Source of the DNA: Candidatus Latescibacterota bacterium | GTDB taxonomy: Bacteria; Krumholzibacteriota; Krumholzibacteriia; Krumholzibacteriales; Krumholzibacteriaceae | Reading direction: 5' to 3' | Length of the DNA: 34,028 nucleotides | Assembly: GCA_019038625.1 (NCBI GenBank) | Contig: JAHOYU010000198.1 | Coordinates: 1-34,028 of the forward strand | In this document: in pieces, positions 16,579 through 25,108 of the stretch | How positions within the stretch are numbered: the first letter of the stretch is position 1 | Layout of the letters: the number at the start of each line of letters is the position of its first letter | Notes under the pieces: generated by a model | Told to the model about the DNA's origin: nothing | Databases searched by the model: none | Seen by the model: the letters and a program-made list of their open reading frames with translations, nothing else | Position numbers and translations under genes: made by a program

Positions 16579-18015
16579 TTATGCGTCTTTGTCGATAAGA
16601 TGATCGGGATCCATAAGAATGGTCGATGTCACATGTGAGCCGACGCCGGCGTGGCTGATGGCCATACCTCTCTTCGCGCCCTTGACCTGCAGGTCGGTCC
16701 AGTCAGCAGGTTTCTCCCTGAAGAACTCTTTCCATCTCTTATCGTCACCATGAATCTCGGCCCATCTGTTCCAGATGTGCATAGCGACCTCGAATGTCTG
16801 CATGATTCCAGTCGCCCCGACAGCGTGCATGCATCCTATGAGCCCACCCGATATATTGGAGGGAAGCCTGCCCGGCTCACCTGTATTCGGATTCGTGTGG
16901 TAACAGTCTCCCGACTCGACATAATCACGGCCCTCGCCGTATGGCCTCACGCCGATGTCTTCATACGACTGAACGTCACTGATCGTGAACGCGTCATGCA
17001 GCTCAAGGAGATCCAGGTCCTCGTTCGGGTCTTTTACACCTGCCATCCTGTACCCGTAATAAGCTGCCATTCTCGCTCCAAGAAACCCGGTGAATCCCGG
17101 ATACCTGTCTCCACCAGGGAACCTTTCCCCGAGGTCCTTGTACTGATCGGCTGTCTCATTCGGGAGAAGAGGTATTTCCATATTCCTTCTGTCGGCGGGC
17201 CTGAGCGTATGTGAACCGGCCGCGACCCAGATACGAAGGGGCTTGTGAGGGGAATCCTTGGTAAGCTTCATCGCTGTATCCTCATCACAGATGATCGCGC
17301 AGGCGGCGCCCACACTCATCAGACAGCAGTCAAGCGCCCTGAGAGGGTATGCCACTACCGGAGAATTGAGTACATCGTCTACGGTGATCTTCATCGGAGA
17401 CTGCGCGAAAGGATTCATCCTGGCGTATCCGTGATGCTTCACGGATATCTCGGCCAGGGTCTTGCGGAAAGAATCCTCGGATTTACCGAAGACCTGCCAG
17501 TATTTCTGAGCCATTACAGCATAGTAGCCTGTATAAATGTGACCAAGTGGTGATTCCCAGTCCTTGTCAGCGGCACATGAGATCAGGAAGTTCCCCTCGT
17601 CGGTCGGAACCTCGTCCATCCTTTCCCAACCCATCGCCAACACACAGTCTGAATAACCGGAAGCTACTGCCTTGACAGCCTCCCAGAGAGTCGAACCACC
17701 GGTCGCCCCTCCTGTCTTTACACCGATATTTCCAAGCGGATCCAGGCCGAGACGGTCGTGGATTACAGCCTCACCGAGAAGCTGATCGCCGAAATGGTCG
17801 GCGAAATGTCCGTAATAGCATGAATGGATATATTTTTTCAATTCCGCTGCTGACATATTGATCATGTCCGCGGCCATCGTCAGCGCATCGACGCATAGCT
17901 CTTCTGTCCTTTTCTCGGGAATCGCCCTGCCGAACTTCGATTGGCCAGCCGTCACAAGATATACCGGCTTCATCATTTTCGGCACCTTCAACTGCTGTTC
18001 ACTGAACTTGATCAT
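16579..18015 (-). CDS. SCP2/Ltp2-like thiolase-fold enzyme without the nucleophilic Cys
   Basis: A 478-residue thiolase superfamily protein. The frame opens to 18222, but ATG 18015 has AAGGAG at 8 bases and starts the domain. The nucleophile loop, normally GGCASGS, reads GGATGGS (102-108), so the Cys is Ala104. His residues remain in ELHDAFTI and GGLIGCMHAVGATG, matching the SCP2-type NEAF and GHPxGATG motifs. Thiolases of this group lacking Cys include Ltp2-type aldolases that work with a DUF35 partner in retro-aldol cleavage of beta-hydroxyacyl-CoA; the next gene is such a partner. Annotation as acetyl-CoA acetyltransferase would be misleading. Operon head, followed by DUF35 and acyl-CoA dehydrogenase genes. 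Confidence 0.85.
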   Translation of the reverse strand: MIKFSEQQLKVPKMMKPVYLVTAGQSKFGRAIPEKRTEELCVDALTMAADMINMSAAELKKYIHSCYYGHFADHFGDQLLGEAVIHDRLGLDPLGNIGVKTGGATGGSTLWEAVKAVASGYSDCVLAMGWERMDEVPTDEGNFLISCAADKDWESPLGHIYTGYYAVMAQKYWQVFGKSEDSFRKTLAEISVKHHGYARMNPFAQSPMKITVDDVLNSPVVAYPLRALDCCLMSVGAACAIICDEDTAMKLTKDSPHKPLRIWVAAGSHTLRPADRRNMEIPLLPNETADQYKDLGERFPGGDRYPGFTGFLGARMAAYYGYRMAGVKDPNEDLDLLELHDAFTISDVQSYEDIGVRPYGEGRDYVESGDCYHTNPNTGEPGRLPSNISGGLIGCMHAVGATGIMQTFEVAMHIWNRWAEIHGDDKRWKEFFREKPADWTDLQVKGAKRGMAISHAGVGSHVTSTILMDPDHLIDKDA

Positions 18016-18396
18016 TCCTTGGACTCCTTTTCCAGAAACGTTGGGATCTCGATGACCATTTACATTCCAGACTGCAAGAACAAGCAAGGATCGCTTGTTC
18101 CAGCAACACAAAATCGTGAGAAAGCTGTTTCTCACAACAATTATCCGAATAGCCTGATATGACCTTTCGCATTGTGATGCCCAGGCCGCATTAGCGCCGA
18201 TTCTACCAGAGCCGCCTTCCAATGTCTAGATTTTATAATTGCATTTTTTGGTGTTGTTGATAGAGCCTGCATAGGCAGCCTTATGCTCAGGAATTACTGA
18301 GCGACAAGGGATTTATCAAGTGCCGTCATTTGAAGTCAATAAGCCTTATATGGTATAATCTATAGAGATAGAACGACATCATGAGAGGAGACATCA
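18016..18396. promoter_or_regulatory. Divergent control region with two palindromes
   Basis: This 381-base gap has no gene. Near the leftward operon are two perfect inverted repeats: GAACAAGC (18078-18085) with GCTTGTTC (18093-18100), and GTGAGAAA (18116-18123) with TTTCTCAC (18128-18135). A possible leftward promoter, TTGCTT-17-TGTAAA, overlaps the first. A further small repeat GCTCAG/CTGAGC lies at 18285-18302. On the right a clear rightward promoter is listed separately. The palindromes are good operator candidates for a TetR- or FadR-like regulator of acyl-CoA genes, which is not in the window. Confidence 0.5.
18330..18359 (+). promoter_or_regulatory. Sigma70 promoter of the secreted-protein gene
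   Basis: TTGAAG (18330-18335), 18 bases and a consensus TATAAT (18354-18359) lie 37 bases before the TTG start at 18397. Confidence 0.65.
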
Positions 18397-18942
18397 TTGT
18401 TTAGGACTATTTATACATACCTCGTTTTTATCCTCATTATAACAGCTGCATCCAGCGGTACAGAAGCTATGGAAGTGAACTGTCACGACGGGTCTTCGAT
18501 CAATGGGATTGAAGGTTTTGGCATACAGGTATTCTGCAATTCTCTAGCTGAGAAGATTCTCGTCCACGATTCCCTTGTCCGCGACTATGCCAGCATCCAC
18601 CTGAGGTCATCAGGCCTGGATCTCACAGATGAGCTGGGCCCTGAATCCGGGATGTTCGGCGTATTTATCACCAGTGTGGAATGGATCGTGGACGGCAAAG
18701 TCAGGGGATATGCTACTTCTGTGAATATAAATGTCAACCGGACGGCTCTCTGCCTTCTTGGAGACGACGAATTTCACGCGATATCATCAATTGTCTGGGA
18801 AGAGGACCGGCTTGTCGTCACGGACGATCGACGCAGCCGCGATCTTATCCTTGATTCGATCTCCGGGACTCTCGACAATTTCCTGAAAGACTTCAGCAGG
18901 GCCGACCCCGAGAAAAACCTCGATCTTGCTGGCCGGAGATAA
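18397..18942 (+). CDS. Secreted protein of unknown function
   Basis: A 181-residue protein I do not recognise. It starts at TTG 18397, 6 bases after GAGGAG; there is no better ATG in frame. Residues 1-24 form a signal peptide ending near TEAMEV. The mature part has two early Cys (NCHDGSS and QVFCNSL) and acidic beta-rich sequence (VFITSVEWIVDGKVRGYATSVNI). It was probably exported to the periplasm. It ends 3 bases before the convergent dehydratase gene, with no terminator between them. Confidence 0.75.
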   Translation: MFRTIYTYLVFILIITAASSGTEAMEVNCHDGSSINGIEGFGIQVFCNSLAEKILVHDSLVRDYASIHLRSSGLDLTDELGPESGMFGVFITSVEWIVDGKVRGYATSVNINVNRTALCLLGDDEFHAISSIVWEEDRLVVTDDRRSRDLILDSISGTLDNFLKDFSRADPEKNLDLAGRR

Positions 18943-18945
18943 TGG

Positions 18946-19911
18946 TCATTCACCCAGTATATCGAATAAAAGGGCTGGGTCGATATTCCCGCCACAGATG
19001 ATGATAACTACTTTTTTACCCTGGTATTCTGACGCGACAGATTCGAACGCGGCAAGGGAGACTGCCGCCGCCCCCTCAACGGACCTCTCTTCTTCATCGA
19101 TGATCCTTCTCAGGCTGGCCCTGATCTGATCCTCGCTGACGTCGATGAACCGGTCTACTATATCACGGCAGAGGTCGAAGGTAATGGCCCCTTGCTCGAT
19201 ACCACCAGCTGTCCCGTCGGAGATCGTGGGCAGAGACTCCACATCCACTATCCGTCCAGCTCTCACAGATTCTGCCATCGCTCTCGAATTCACAGGACTG
19301 CATCCGACTACTTCGATCTCCGGGTTCATGGACTTTAAATATCCTCCTGCTCCTGATATCAACCCTCCTCCACCTACAGATGCGAACAGGGCATCGACCC
19401 TGCCTGTCTGTCTGGATATCTCCAATCCTGCAGTTGCCTGGCCGGCGATCACAAGGGGATCGTTATAGGGAGAAAGGTAAAGCATGTCGTTTTCAACCGC
19501 GAAACGCCTCGCGTGAAGTTCGGTGTCCAGATTGTCAGTCCCGAAATATCTGATCTCGGAACCCGCGCTTTTCAAGCGATCGAGTTTAGCTGGAGACACC
19601 GTCTCGGGAACGAAGATAATACAATCTCGCCCCGTTTTCCGCAGAGCGTAGGCAACGGCCAGGCCATGATTGCCGGTCGATGCTGTCACTACTCCTCCGG
19701 GGAATTCACCCTCGTCTATCGCCATCACCCTGTTTAGAGCGCCGCGTACCTTGAATGATCCAGTGTACTGCGCATCTTCCAGTTTGAAAAATACTTCCCC
19801 ACCGGACATATATGAAAGGTAATCAGAGCGGGAAAGAGGGGTCTGCCTCAAATGTGTGTGGATCCTCTCATACGCCTTCAGGGCAGCAGAAGGAATATCA
19901 CCTGTCTTCAT
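18946..19911 (-). CDS. Threonine/serine dehydratase (PLP fold type II)
   Basis: A cytosolic PLP enzyme of about 321 residues, the short catabolic (TdcB/serine racemase-like) form without the ACT domain of biosynthetic IlvA. ATG 19911 follows GGAG at 7 bases; the frame also opens from TTG 19950. PLP Lys54 lies in TGSFKVRGA, the substrate loop is TASTGNHG, the phosphate-binding loop SVGGGGLISG, and the C-terminal CGGNID contacts the pyridine ring. It should deaminate L-threonine or L-serine to 2-oxobutyrate or pyruvate; serine racemase activity cannot be excluded. Divergent from the YihY gene. Confidence 0.9.
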   Translation of the reverse strand: MKTGDIPSAALKAYERIHTHLRQTPLSRSDYLSYMSGGEVFFKLEDAQYTGSFKVRGALNRVMAIDEGEFPGGVVTASTGNHGLAVAYALRKTGRDCIIFVPETVSPAKLDRLKSAGSEIRYFGTDNLDTELHARRFAVENDMLYLSPYNDPLVIAGQATAGLEISRQTGRVDALFASVGGGGLISGAGGYLKSMNPEIEVVGCSPVNSRAMAESVRAGRIVDVESLPTISDGTAGGIEQGAITFDLCRDIVDRFIDVSEDQIRASLRRIIDEEERSVEGAAAVSLAAFESVASEYQGKKVVIIICGGNIDPALLFDILGE

Positions 19912-19988
19912 CTCCGGACTCCAATCATCATTGCCAGGATCCATATGCAATCTTGACGGCCAGCACCTCTTAAAGGTAACCTCTTTAC

Positions 19989-20888
19989 ATGTTGATGAAA
20001 AGGTTAAGATCGTTTTCAGGAATTTTCAAGGATGCCGCCTACGGATGGGTCAACGACGATGTGCCGGCGATGTCGGCAGCGATAGCCTATCACGCGATCC
20101 TCTCTCTCGCGCCCCTGCTCATAGTGTTGCTTGGAACAATAAGCATGATCTTCGGCGCTGAAGCTGTAGAGAATGAGCTTCTCGTCCAGATCGAACTCTC
20201 TGTCGGCCCCAGAGCCGCCATGGCAGTGAAAAGCGTGATGGACAACACACGTCAGACCACATCAGAAGCGGTCGCGGTCGGGGGAAGTTCACTTATACTT
20301 CTTATCATATTCTCCACTGGAGTATTCAAGCAGCTGATCGGATCGCTGAACGTGATATGGGGGCTCGCTGACGATGCTCGAAAAGGCTTCCGTGGTGGAG
20401 TGCTGAGGATGATAAGGAGACATATGTTGGCCTTCCTTATGCTGATCGGCCTGGCCCTCTGGCTGTATCTACTGCTCATTTCCAAGACTTTGACGATCAT
20501 TCCGGAGAAAATCATCCTCGAATCCTTTCCGAAATCGGCAGGATACATGCCACAGGTCCCCGTTCTCCTCTCTCCGGTCCTGTTCACCTTCATTTTCGCT
20601 ATTCTTTACCGTGTACTGCCTGACCGCCATATTCCCTGGAAAGATGTCTGGTTCGGCGCAGCGTTTACGGCGCTTCTTTCGGTCATCACCGAAAAACTCA
20701 TAGGGTTCTATCTTCAGAAGACGATAGTAACTTCTCTCTATGGCGCTGCCGGTTCCCTTATCATCGTTCTCTTATGGATATACTGGTCGGCAGTCGTCTT
20801 CCTCTTCGGCGCCGAACTGGCAAGGGCATACGCGCACAGACTCGGATCACTTCGGCAGATCCCTACCGGGAACAATCCTGAAGACTAG
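19989..20888 (+). CDS. YihY/BrkB-family inner membrane protein
   Basis: A 299-residue polytopic membrane protein of the YihY (formerly RNase BN) family. Six or so membrane helices are seen, with the family hallmarks WVNDDVPAMSAAIAYHAILSLAP near the N-terminus, FSTGVFKQLIGSLNVIWG in the middle, and LYRVLPDRHIPWKDVWFGA then YGAAGSLIIVLLWIYWSAVV near the end. The latter is the most conserved stretch. The start is ATG 19989 or the ATG two codons later; AAGGTAA lies upstream. Function is not settled; the family is not an RNase. Single-gene unit. Confidence 0.93.
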   Translation: MLMKRLRSFSGIFKDAAYGWVNDDVPAMSAAIAYHAILSLAPLLIVLLGTISMIFGAEAVENELLVQIELSVGPRAAMAVKSVMDNTRQTTSEAVAVGGSSLILLIIFSTGVFKQLIGSLNVIWGLADDARKGFRGGVLRMIRRHMLAFLMLIGLALWLYLLLISKTLTIIPEKIILESFPKSAGYMPQVPVLLSPVLFTFIFAILYRVLPDRHIPWKDVWFGAAFTALLSVITEKLIGFYLQKTIVTSLYGAAGSLIIVLLWIYWSAVVFLFGAELARAYAHRLGSLRQIPTGNNPED

Positions 20889-21124
20889 CCACATTCCATT
20901 ATTTCTCACATCTCGAAGGGGTAGATTAAACTTTACCTGACTCACGCGCACGATTCAGGAATTGTTTTTGCTATATACTCAGATGGAAGAGTGGCAACAT
21001 AAATATTGTCTTTCAGGGCTGGTATAAAACAATAACTTAGCGACATCCACGCCTGAACTATGACCCGGTCATCTGTTGCAATCCGCTGCTTCTCCGAATC
21101 GGATCGCCACAGACGAAAGGAAAT

Positions 21125-22114
21125 ATGAAGGAATACGAGATAAAATATGTGGACGTCTTTACTACCTCTCCCTTTCATGGGAATTCCGCCGCGGTGATCA
21201 CGGACGCAGAAGGACTTACGACCAATGACATGTACAAGATAGCCGGGGAGATCAATCTTTCCGAGTCGACTTTCGTCAGTCCCCCCGAATCGGGACGCTC
21301 CGCCGCAAAAATCAGATTCTTCACTCCGGATGTAGAATACAACCTCAGTGGACATGCGATGATCGGTACCTGCTTCGTCCTCGCGGAAAATGGTTTGATA
21401 TCTTTGCCTGACGGGATGTCCCGTGTGGTAATTGATACCAAGGTCGGACCTATCCCCATCGAATTCACTTTTGAACAGGAAAGCCAGCGATCTACCAATT
21501 CAATTAATGGTGATCATGTAAGACTATCCGGTGAAAACAACGGGCTTCTTCGCAGTATCATGATGCAACAGACTGTCACTGATCATCGAACGACAGATCT
21601 TGATTTAAACGAAATCGCCTCTACACTCGGCATCGATCCCGGGCTTGTCCTTCATACCGGCCTTCCTTTGGAGATCCTGTCGAACGGCCTCATCCAGCTG
21701 GTGATCCCGATTCAGAACCAGTCTGCGCTTATCAATATGAATCCTGACCTGATTAAATTGAAACTGATGAATGACAGGTTCGGTATCCAGACGGTCGACA
21801 TATTCACCCTCGATTCACTCGACGAGAAAAGTATCACATATTCCCGACATTTCTCTCCCGGATCCGGCTTGTGGGAAGACCCGGGGTCAGGTACCGCGGC
21901 GGTCAGTATCGCTACATATCTCGCCAGACACGGAGTTATTTCAAAAGGCTCCTATGTTATGAGACAGGGCAAGGATCTCGACCAGCTATGCGATGTCTTT
22001 GTGGACATAAGGGATAATAATAACGGGATGAACACGGCCTGGGTCGGAGGACTGGCAGTGACTTCCATAAAAAGGAAAATGTCGATTCGCGACCAGTCAA
22101 TAATGATAGCCTGA
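21125..22114 (+). CDS. PhzF-family isomerase
   Basis: A 329-residue enzyme of the diaminopimelate-epimerase fold. ATG 21125 follows AAAGGAAAT. The N-terminal half has DVFTTSPFHGNSAAVI (10-25) and the general-acid/base Glu47 in NLSESTFV; then FFTPDVEYNLSGHAMIG, which binds substrate. The C-terminal half repeats the fold (SPGSGLWEDPGSGTAA). PhzF converts trans-2,3-dihydro-3-hydroxyanthranilate in phenazine producers, but most homologues isomerise other metabolites and there is no phenazine cluster here, so only the family can be named. Divergence from the typical SPGSGIxEDPVTGSA motif (PGSGTAA here) is mild. Confidence 0.88.
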   Translation: MKEYEIKYVDVFTTSPFHGNSAAVITDAEGLTTNDMYKIAGEINLSESTFVSPPESGRSAAKIRFFTPDVEYNLSGHAMIGTCFVLAENGLISLPDGMSRVVIDTKVGPIPIEFTFEQESQRSTNSINGDHVRLSGENNGLLRSIMMQQTVTDHRTTDLDLNEIASTLGIDPGLVLHTGLPLEILSNGLIQLVIPIQNQSALINMNPDLIKLKLMNDRFGIQTVDIFTLDSLDEKSITYSRHFSPGSGLWEDPGSGTAAVSIATYLARHGVISKGSYVMRQGKDLDQLCDVFVDIRDNNNGMNTAWVGGLAVTSIKRKMSIRDQSIMIA

Positions 22115-22156
22115 CACGTTTTCCAGAGAGTCCGTCAGGCAGATACTTGTCGCTGC

Positions 22157-25108
22157 TCAGTTCCAGACACCATCCATAAGTCTTCTGACAGTAATATATG
22201 CGTTGTCTGTACTCTCGATAAACATGTTGTAGAGTATTTTCGCCGCTTCAGGTGTATTCTCCATTCCGAAAGATTCAGCGACTGCTCCCATAGAGTCCAT
22301 TTCTATCTCGTCCTGTGCTGCTACCTTGAGACGATATATATCTCTCAGCCTCCTGATAAAGTTCATATGCTCAATGATCATATCGAAGTCATCAGCCTTT
22401 TCCGGAGAAAGTTCCTTGAGATTCTCCAGCATCTTTCTCGAAAGAGGATCTCTGAGCCTGTGCCTCGCCTTATAAATGAGAAGAAGCATCTCGATATCCC
22501 TCTGCCCCCCGGGACACTCCTTGATGTTCGTGCGCACGGAGGCGTCAGTACTGGAATGTCTCCCCATCGTTTCCTGATAGAGATAATCAACAAATTCTCT
22601 GTTTCTCTCGAAGATCAGCGGCTCGACTATAGTCTTCATCAGTTTCTTGTCAAGTTTACGCGTGCCGGTCAACATCCTTGACCCGAGTATCTGTGAAAGG
22701 TCGACGTAGACGTTATCGCTCGTGCCCGACAAGTGATCGACCAACTGTTCGAAACTCACCAGATAACTTCCGAAATGGTCGGCGAAACGGTGATGAGGAA
22801 GTATTCCACGTTTGAGGATGTGAAAATTCATCTTCGCGACGATCCTGTTGCAGAGTGTGATCGTCTCTGCGTCACTTGAATCGAGGATAAAGAACATATC
22901 GTAATCATCGTCGAACCCCTGTTCCCTGGCATGTCCTCCCGCCGCATACATGGCCAGCAGATCGTGAGTCTGGACCGGATAACCATGCGCCATATGGACG
23001 TCCTGCATCGCAAACTCATAGAGAAGTTGAGTATATCTGTCACTGAACTCTATAAATTCTGCATCGGTTCGTTCACTGCCTGCTCCTGACAGCACCAGCA
23101 GGCTGACTCTTACGAATTCCATATCGTAGTAATCCCCGACACGCTTGAAGAGGATATCCAGAGGCTCCAGCGAAGTCAGGTCGCTGTACAGACCGTCACT
23201 TATTTCCCGGAGGCGTTCATTGTTGTAAAGATTCTTTATAAATACGGGGTACTTGCTCAATATAGGATGGAAATGCCTTCGAAAGAAATGACTGCTCTGC
23301 CTGTGGATATTCGTCAGGGCCACAAGTTGACCGTGGTATTTCGCTGTATCCGGCAGTACAGGTTTCTTCCTTATGATAGCCATGAAATTCTCCAGCTGCT
23401 TCCAGCTCAGATTCGCCAGGAAATTATTCAGGATCACCGGGTGTGAGACGGAAACCACCGAGAGAGAGTCTGATGCATCCGGCAGTTCCCCCAACTCATT
23501 TATCATCAGACTACTGAGAAATCCGAACAGTTCCCTTCCCTCATCGGTCTCCGACCTCTTCGCGAGGATCGTTAGGAATTTCAGGATCGGCGCGGGATCA
23601 TGCTGTATCCCGGAGACATAGACAGATCCCACTCTTCTGCGCATCTTTTTATGCAGCATCGCGAACGATCTGATGAATTCGCTGTAGAACTCCCCAGAGG
23701 GGTCGTCCAGTTCATCAAGAAAATCGTCCCAGTATGTGATGTTCGCGGAAAAGAACGATTTCTTTATGAAATCGACAGCGAGATTCCCATTGTAATCCGG
23801 ATCAGAATGAATCTTTCCCGACAGTATCGGCCGAAGGACACTGACATCTTTCAGGTGCTTTCTCAGATCTCCAGTAAGGATGTCTATCGCGTCTACACTT
23901 TTTTCCAGAAACCGGTAATAAAGGACCAGCATGAAATCCTCTGCAGGCACCATGCCTCTGTCTTCGAATCCGATCATTCGCGCGATACCGGCTACCATAG
24001 CCTCGACAGGCTCCTCCCTGATGGCGATTTCCTCATCCTGAGCCACCAGTAACTGATAGAGGTGTCGGAAAAGTTCGAAAAAACTCAGGGTCTTCTCAAT
24101 GTCGTCATACTGTTCCTTTCGCCAGGTATCTTTTATCCTCAATTCATCCAGGATCTCCCACGCGTTGACCTTTTCGATACCATGAACCAGTTTCAGAGCG
24201 GACAGTAGCCCCCTGATAGGTCGCAATCCGTCTTCCTTCGGATTGATCGAGTAAGTTGAAAGAGGCCTTGAGAGTACCGAGCGGATCTCCCCCAGAATCC
24301 CACGAAGAAACCCCTCATGAAAACGATTCTGCCTGTTGTGGCTGTCGAAGAAAAACCTGTCTGTGACTCTTTCCCTGAACTCTTCGTGAAGATTCTTGCT
24401 GCCAAGGATGGTAGCTGCCCCGATCATCTCGTTAACCATGATGAAATCGTAGGCGTTCTTGTCGAGGACTTCTTCATACTCCTCTATTGTGGCAGTAAGG
24501 CTTTTACTTCCAACATATTCTGACAGATGAAAATGAAGCCTGGTGGCAGTCTTGAACATCTGGTTCGAAAGCTTTCCCAGCGCCCTGTTCAACGCTTCAG
24601 GATCCTCACCACTCCGCCTCACGATCCCAAGATCTATATCGTCCTGGTCAGATTTTGTGCCCACACCGAGCATTACGAATTCGGGATAAGAGATATCCTC
24701 GAGGAAGATACTCAATAGACCGTGCATATAACTCCTGGTAAGCTGCCTGAACATGCGGCCCACCTCAAGCATGAATTTTCTGCTTGTATGATCCCTCACT
24801 GTGCTTGTCGCCAGTTCAAGTTTTACAAGATCGACCATCCTGAGGTTCATATGCAGGAATTGCAGGGCATAATAGCAACCAAGCATTTCGAGGGCCTCGT
24901 CCTTCGATCGAGCGGATTTCCGAACTACATCCATTTCACCTGGAATATCCACGGAATAGCTCCACAGATGTACCCTGTCCCGCACACCCTCTCTCTCAAG
25001 CGCGGATAGCAACGAATCGATACTGGATGAGACCATGTGGATATATTTGAGATTGTAATTGCCGAGATTCGCCGTCTTTTCGGCAAGCCTCGCGAGAGGT
25101 TGTTTCAT
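22157..25108 (-). CDS. Large protein with two GlnD/GlnE-like nucleotidyltransferase modules
   Basis: A 983-residue protein with two nucleotidyltransferase heads. Module 1 has GVGTKSDQDDID (148-159) and, after a helical part, NPKEDGLRPIRGLLSALKLV (289-308). Module 2 has GGHAREQGFDDDYDMFFI (724-741), and NIKECPGGQRDIEMLLLIYK (861-880) is close to the GlnD segment NIKxxPGGLRDI. The tandem heads and length recall GlnE (adenylyltransferase for glutamine synthetase), while the KExxGG-R-I motif recalls GlnD. Neither the ACT nor the HD domain of GlnD is seen. Module 1 keeps DDxD but has a worn PGG motif. The ATG at 25108 overlaps the korC stop by 4 bases (ATGA), so translation is coupled. Target unknown; I infer a regulatory NMP transferase. 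Confidence 0.75.
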   Translation of the reverse strand: MKQPLARLAEKTANLGNYNLKYIHMVSSSIDSLLSALEREGVRDRVHLWSYSVDIPGEMDVVRKSARSKDEALEMLGCYYALQFLHMNLRMVDLVKLELATSTVRDHTSRKFMLEVGRMFRQLTRSYMHGLLSIFLEDISYPEFVMLGVGTKSDQDDIDLGIVRRSGEDPEALNRALGKLSNQMFKTATRLHFHLSEYVGSKSLTATIEEYEEVLDKNAYDFIMVNEMIGAATILGSKNLHEEFRERVTDRFFFDSHNRQNRFHEGFLRGILGEIRSVLSRPLSTYSINPKEDGLRPIRGLLSALKLVHGIEKVNAWEILDELRIKDTWRKEQYDDIEKTLSFFELFRHLYQLLVAQDEEIAIREEPVEAMVAGIARMIGFEDRGMVPAEDFMLVLYYRFLEKSVDAIDILTGDLRKHLKDVSVLRPILSGKIHSDPDYNGNLAVDFIKKSFFSANITYWDDFLDELDDPSGEFYSEFIRSFAMLHKKMRRRVGSVYVSGIQHDPAPILKFLTILAKRSETDEGRELFGFLSSLMINELGELPDASDSLSVVSVSHPVILNNFLANLSWKQLENFMAIIRKKPVLPDTAKYHGQLVALTNIHRQSSHFFRRHFHPILSKYPVFIKNLYNNERLREISDGLYSDLTSLEPLDILFKRVGDYYDMEFVRVSLLVLSGAGSERTDAEFIEFSDRYTQLLYEFAMQDVHMAHGYPVQTHDLLAMYAAGGHAREQGFDDDYDMFFILDSSDAETITLCNRIVAKMNFHILKRGILPHHRFADHFGSYLVSFEQLVDHLSGTSDNVYVDLSQILGSRMLTGTRKLDKKLMKTIVEPLIFERNREFVDYLYQETMGRHSSTDASVRTNIKECPGGQRDIEMLLLIYKARHRLRDPLSRKMLENLKELSPEKADDFDMIIEHMNFIRRLRDIYRLKVAAQDEIEMDSMGAVAESFGMENTPEAAKILYNMFIESTDNAYITVRRLMDGVWN

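Noticed and set aside
16579-18015. Ordinary acetyl-CoA acetyltransferase
   Set aside because: The nucleophilic Cys is replaced by Ala in an otherwise well conserved loop.
16579-18222. Longer 547-residue thiolase frame
   Set aside because: ATG 18015 has a good RBS and the extension runs through the palindromes of the control region.
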